The notes beneath the pieces were generated by a model. That model ran no database searches and was not told where the DNA came from. It saw nothing but the letters and a program-made list of their open reading frames with translations. 64,000 nt of DNA from Pseudomonas leptonychotis. Its GTDB lineage: Bacteria; Pseudomonadota; Gammaproteobacteria; Pseudomonadales; Pseudomonadaceae. The DNA is taken from positions 1,488,001-1,552,000 of the forward strand of contig NZ_RFLV01000001.1 in NCBI RefSeq assembly GCF_004920405.1, written 5' to 3'. Position numbers and translations under genes: made by a program. Shown here in pieces: positions 61,453 through 64,000 of this stretch; the first letter of the stretch is position 1; every line of letters begins with the position of its first letter.

Positions 61453-61576
61453 CCACGCAACTGATCGGGTAAACCGCACCCCGGTTGGACAAGGCTACAG
61501 CTGGCTGCTTAGTTGATTATTCGGGCCAGCGGTAACTGTGAAGGCCCTCGCCCGCCTCCCTGCCTGGAGCAACCGC

Positions 61577-61927
61577 ATGAACACTTTGCCCATCCCCATG
61601 GTTTTATTGGCCGTCAGCGGCATGGCCCATGCCGCCAATCTGCCGCCATTCGACGTCACCTGCACGACCGACCTCAACGTGCGAGCCGAAGCCAACGGCT
61701 CGGTCTATGTCAACGACAAGCCGATTGTGTTGCACAAGCTCAGCGAACAGTTTTTTGAGGCCAAGGGTGAAGGCATAACCCTCTCCATCAGCCTGAATGC
61801 CGCCGGTTCGCCCACGGTGTCCTACACCGGTAAACAGGGTGCCAACGGCGTCTGCGAAAAGACCGAGGCGGTCGAGCAGGAACAAGCGCCGGCAACGGAT
61901 GAGCCCTCGACGCCCAAGGCCGATTAA
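61577..61927 (+). CDS. Small exported protein next to glsA
   Basis: ATG 61577 (GGAG upstream) gives 116 residues: signal peptide NTLPIPMVLLAVSGMAHA, then a domain with two cysteines (FDVTCTTDLNVRAEANGSVY, GANGVCEKTEAVEQEQAP) and a charged, Pro-rich tail. No known domain is recognised. A hypothetical gene in the same place beside glutaminase occurs in P. aeruginosa (PA1639 next to PA1638), as far as I recall. The frame extends upstream to 61538 without support. It converges on glsA with a hairpin between. Confidence 0.7.
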   Translation: MNTLPIPMVLLAVSGMAHAANLPPFDVTCTTDLNVRAEANGSVYVNDKPIVLHKLSEQFFEAKGEGITLSISLNAAGSPTVSYTGKQGANGVCEKTEAVEQEQAPATDEPSTPKAD

Positions 61928-61937
61928 TCCAGCGTAG

Positions 61938-61978
61938 CGCGCGTCATGCCGGCGAAAGGCGTCGCGGCATGACGCGCG
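61938..61978. terminator. Long GC-rich hairpin between convergent genes
   Basis: A perfect 14-bp stem, CGCGCGTCATGCCG (61938-61951) with CGGCATGACGCGCG (61965-61978), has a 13-base loop. No T-run follows on either strand. It separates the small exported-protein gene from glsA and may act as a shared terminator or be a REP-type repeat. Confidence 0.65.
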
Positions 61979-61987
61979 CGGCACTCA

Positions 61988-62896
61988 TCAGAATACCGAC
62001 CAACCAATCCGCTCACTTAGCAGTTCGAGCGCTTTGATGCCGGCCAGGGAGTTACCCGCGCCATTGAGCTCAGGCGACCACACGCACACGCTGAAACGCC
62101 CCGGCACCACCGCAACGATGCCGCCGCCCACACCACTCTTGCCCGGTAAGCCGACGCGATAGGCAAAGTTACCGGCCTCGTCATACAACCCGCTGGTGGC
62201 CATGATCGCGTTGACCTGCTTGCTCTGCTTGGCGCTGAGAATTTGCTGCCCACTGTGTTTGCAGAAACCATCGTTGGCCAGGAAGCAGAACGCTCGCGCC
62301 AAATCGGCGCAACTCATGCGCAGCGCGCAGTAATTGAAATAACTGCGCAGCACCGCCTCCACGTCGTTGTGAAAATTGCCGAAGGACTGCATCAAGTAGG
62401 CTGCCGCCGCATTGCGCGCGCGGTGCATATATTCCGATTCGGCCACTTTGCTATCCACCAACAGCTCAGGATTGCCGGCCAACCGCCGCACGAAGTCACG
62501 CATCGACAGCGCCGGCGCGGCAAAGCGCGACTGGTTGATATCGCAAATCACCAGGGCACCGGCATTGATAAACGGATTACGCGGACGACCACGCTCGAAC
62601 TCTAACTGCACCAGCGAGTTGAAAGGCTGACCGGAGGGTTCATGGCCGAGGCGCTGCCAGATATCTTCACCAGAATGCTGAATGGCCTGCACCAGGCTGA
62701 ACACCTTGGAGATGCTCTGTATGGAAAACGCCGTATCGGCATCGCCGGCGCAAAACAGTTCGCCGTCGTTGCTGTACACCGCAATGCCCAGTTGCTTGGC
62801 CGGGACATCGGCCAGCGCCGGAATGTAATCGGCCACCTTGCCCTGACCAATGAGCGGGCGCACCTCATCGAGAATTTCATTCAACAGCGCTTGCAT
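61988..62896 (-). CDS. glsA: Glutaminase GlsA (serine-dependent type)
   Basis: ATG 62896 gives 302 residues, equal to the P. aeruginosa glutaminase. A GTG at 62908 would add four. The Ser-x-x-Lys catalytic pair is S61/K64 in [20 protein letters not shown]. Other signatures are [37 protein letters not shown], and [20 protein letters not shown]. It hydrolyses glutamine to glutamate and ammonia in the cytoplasm. It stands alone on the minus strand. Confidence 0.97.
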   Translation of the reverse strand: MQALLNEILDEVRPLIGQGKVADYIPALADVPAKQLGIAVYSNDGELFCAGDADTAFSIQSISKVFSLVQAIQHSGEDIWQRLGHEPSGQPFNSLVQLEFERGRPRNPFINAGALVICDINQSRFAAPALSMRDFVRRLAGNPELLVDSKVAESEYMHRARNAAAAYLMQSFGNFHNDVEAVLRSYFNYCALRMSCADLARAFCFLANDGFCKHSGQQILSAKQSKQVNAIMATSGLYDEAGNFAYRVGLPGKSGVGGGIVAVVPGRFSVCVWSPELNGAGNSLAGIKALELLSERIGWSVF

Positions 62897-63113
62897 GCTT
62901 AGGTCCACAGCCGCGCCCAGACATCCGGGCTCTGTCGGCTAGACGCTTGCGAAGGAGCGCTGATCACAGTCCATTGCGCAAACGCTGCAGAAACATTCTC
63001 GCTGCAGGCAAAACCGAAAAAACTGGGTATATTTGCGCCCCCGCGCAGCTGGCCAATGGCCAGATCGGCGCCTGCTCGTGAATGTTCACGGATGACCATA
63101 AGGATCGACACGC

Positions 63114-63509
63114 ATGTCCATACTCCGCCTTAGCGCACTCTTGTTCATAACTCTGGCCAGCGTAGGCTGCTCCACCGGCGCCTGGTTCAAACTGCCGGAG
63201 AACAGCACCCTGGTGATTAACGAGCGGCCGGCGAAGAACAATCAGGGCCTGGTCCGCAGCCGTCCCTTTTCCTGGGGTGCCAGTGCGGGTATTCCCTACC
63301 GCATCGAAGACAGCCAGGCCAATACCATCCGCTCGGGGAAATTGAAAAGTCGCTTTCGAGTGGCCTCGATCTTCTGGCCGCCGGTCGGCATTGCCTACTG
63401 GCCTATGGGCTTCGGTCAGCGCTGTTTTGATCTGACCGGCGAAGTGCCACAGACCTGCACCTATCAAGATCTGCTGGAACTGCGCACGGCGCACCGCCTG
63501 AGCCGCTAG
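63114..63509 (+). CDS. Small lipoprotein of unknown function
   Basis: The 131-residue lipoprotein has signal SILRLSALLFITLASVGC with lipobox SVGC. The mature part reads LPENSTLVINERPAKNNQGL, FSWGASAGIPYRIEDSQANT, SRFRVASIFWPPVGIAYWPM and ends with two cysteines in RCFDLTGEVPQTCTYQD. I do not recognise the family. AAGGAT lies about 10 bases before the ATG. Its stop codon overlaps the stop of the convergent PII-like gene (63506-63509). Confidence 0.75.
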   Translation: MSILRLSALLFITLASVGCSTGAWFKLPENSTLVINERPAKNNQGLVRSRPFSWGASAGIPYRIEDSQANTIRSGKLKSRFRVASIFWPPVGIAYWPMGFGQRCFDLTGEVPQTCTYQDLLELRTAHRLSR

Positions 63510-63808
63510 AACTTCTCCGGACGCAGCACTTCCACCTGAGCCAGGTAACAGACCATGGCGAAGTTGGCGTAGTAACGCGCCTGCAGATGCTCGGCGATGC
63601 GCTCGGCCACATCGCGGGCGCAGATGATCTCCAGGCGAATATTGCCTTCGGTTTCCCAGCCGGCGCTGCGTACGCCGCGGCCACCACTGCCGCGGGCGTC
63701 GGAAATGGTCCAGCCGGGGGCACCGAGGGTGTGCAAGTCAGCCACCAATTTTTTCTCCAGCGCCGCTTCGCAGATCACGGTAAGCAGGGTGCGCATGTGT
63801 GCGTTCAT
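63506..63808 (-). CDS. PII-like protein of SbtB type
   Basis: ATG 63808 gives 100 residues with the ferredoxin-like PII layout: TLLTVICEAALEKKLVADLH, a loop GAPGWTISDARGSGGRGVRS (the T-loop position), then WETEGNIRLEIICARDVAER and NFAMVCYLAQVEVLRPEKF. SbtB-type PII proteins bind adenine nucleotides such as cAMP or AMP and regulate the bicarbonate transporter SbtA. The tail of an SbtA-like gene ends one base before this start, so the two form an operon. Confidence 0.85.
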   Translation of the reverse strand: MNAHMRTLLTVICEAALEKKLVADLHTLGAPGWTISDARGSGGRGVRSAGWETEGNIRLEIICARDVAERIAEHLQARYYANFAMVCYLAQVEVLRPEKF

Positions 63809-63809
63809 A

Positions 63810-64000
63810 TCAGAGCCCCCAGGCAATAAGCTGTTCAGCCAGCATCAGGTACAGCGGGATGCCCAGCAGAATGTTGAACGGAAAGGTGATACCCAAGGAC
63901 GCGGTCAGCGACAACGAAGGGTTAGCCTCGGGCAACGCCAGGCGCAACGCCGCCGGCACCGCGATATAGGACGCCGACGCGGCGAGCGTGGCGAGTACCG
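63810..64000 (-). CDS. SbtA-like sodium-dependent bicarbonate permease, C-terminal part only
   Basis: The minus-strand frame is open to the window edge and ends at TGA 63812-63810, giving the last 63 residues. The text reads VLATLAASASYIAVPAALRL, then ALPEANPSLSLTASLGITFP and FNILLGIPLYLMLAEQLIAW. The SASYIAVPAA and LGITFPFNILLGIPLY stretches are typical of the SbtA (DUF897) permeases of the inner membrane. The N-terminal part lies outside the window. The PII-like gene follows directly. Confidence 0.85.
   Translation of the reverse strand, partial: VLATLAASASYIAVPAALRLALPEANPSLSLTASLGITFPFNILLGIPLYLMLAEQLIAWGL

Overview
The window looks like a Pseudomonas chromosome (sensu lato, probably not P. 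aeruginosa itself). Evidence is moderately high GC coding sequence, REP elements of Pseudomonas type, and genes whose proteins read as close relatives of P. aeruginosa products: glutaminase GlsA, PurE/PurK, AspA with its neighbouring LysR regulator, acetylpolyamine amidohydrolase, 8-oxoguanine deaminase and type I asparaginase. All identifications come from reading the sequence; no database search was run.

Region 1 (1-37,300) is one large type VI secretion (T6SS) locus behind the tail of a hexose-6-phosphate mutarotase gene. The core order is tssA, tssB, tssC, tssE, tssF, tssG, tssH(clpV), sigma-54 activator, small lipoprotein orfX, FHA protein, tssJ, tssK, tssL, tssM, PP2C phosphatase, Ser/Thr kinase. 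This is the order of the P. aeruginosa H2-T6SS (PA1656-PA1671). Three cargo modules interrupt or extend it. (a) Between tssE and tssF: a PAAR protein with a transthyretin-like tail, a 310-aa candidate effector (resembling what I recall as DUF6402), and two small membrane/lipoprotein candidates for immunity. (b) Between the sigma-54 activator and orfX: VgrG, a DUF4123 chaperone, a YceK-like lipoprotein, two tandem paralogous lipoproteins, and a 714-aa class-3 lipase effector with the GHSLGG nucleophile motif. (c) After the kinase: a second VgrG, a 789-aa effector joining an M23-like and a GH19-like domain, an AT-rich periplasmic candidate immunity protein and one more periplasmic protein. No hcp (tssD) gene is present, so the tube protein must be encoded elsewhere.

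Region 2 (37,300-47,400) is mostly housekeeping: a DUF3299 protein, a GlsB-type membrane protein, purK and purE on the minus strand, an unknown periplasmic protein, then a polyamine segment (AraC regulator, acetylpolyamine amidohydrolase, polyamine-binding protein), a LysR regulator and aspA. Two composite repeats (a GTAGGGTGGATG fold-back plus a REP pair) bracket the polyamine/LysR segment.

Region 3 (47,400-57,600) holds a glutaredoxin-MauE fusion, a BON-MscS channel, a MocR regulator diverging from a PaiB-like/GNAT/GNAT operon, an XRE-type regulator diverging from an AGCS symporter, an asparaginase, and a third GNAT paralogous to the first. Three copies (one truncated) of a roughly 143-bp fold-back element lie at 44,540, 51,626 and 57,561.

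Region 4 (57,700-64,000) holds 8-oxoguanine deaminase, an unrecognised pair (353-aa beta-rich protein and 134-aa secreted protein) beside a regulator with two tandem LuxR-type HTH domains, a small periplasmic protein, GlsA, a lipoprotein, and an SbtB-like PII protein with the tail of its SbtA bicarbonate permease at the window edge. I saw no rRNA, tRNA or CRISPR array.
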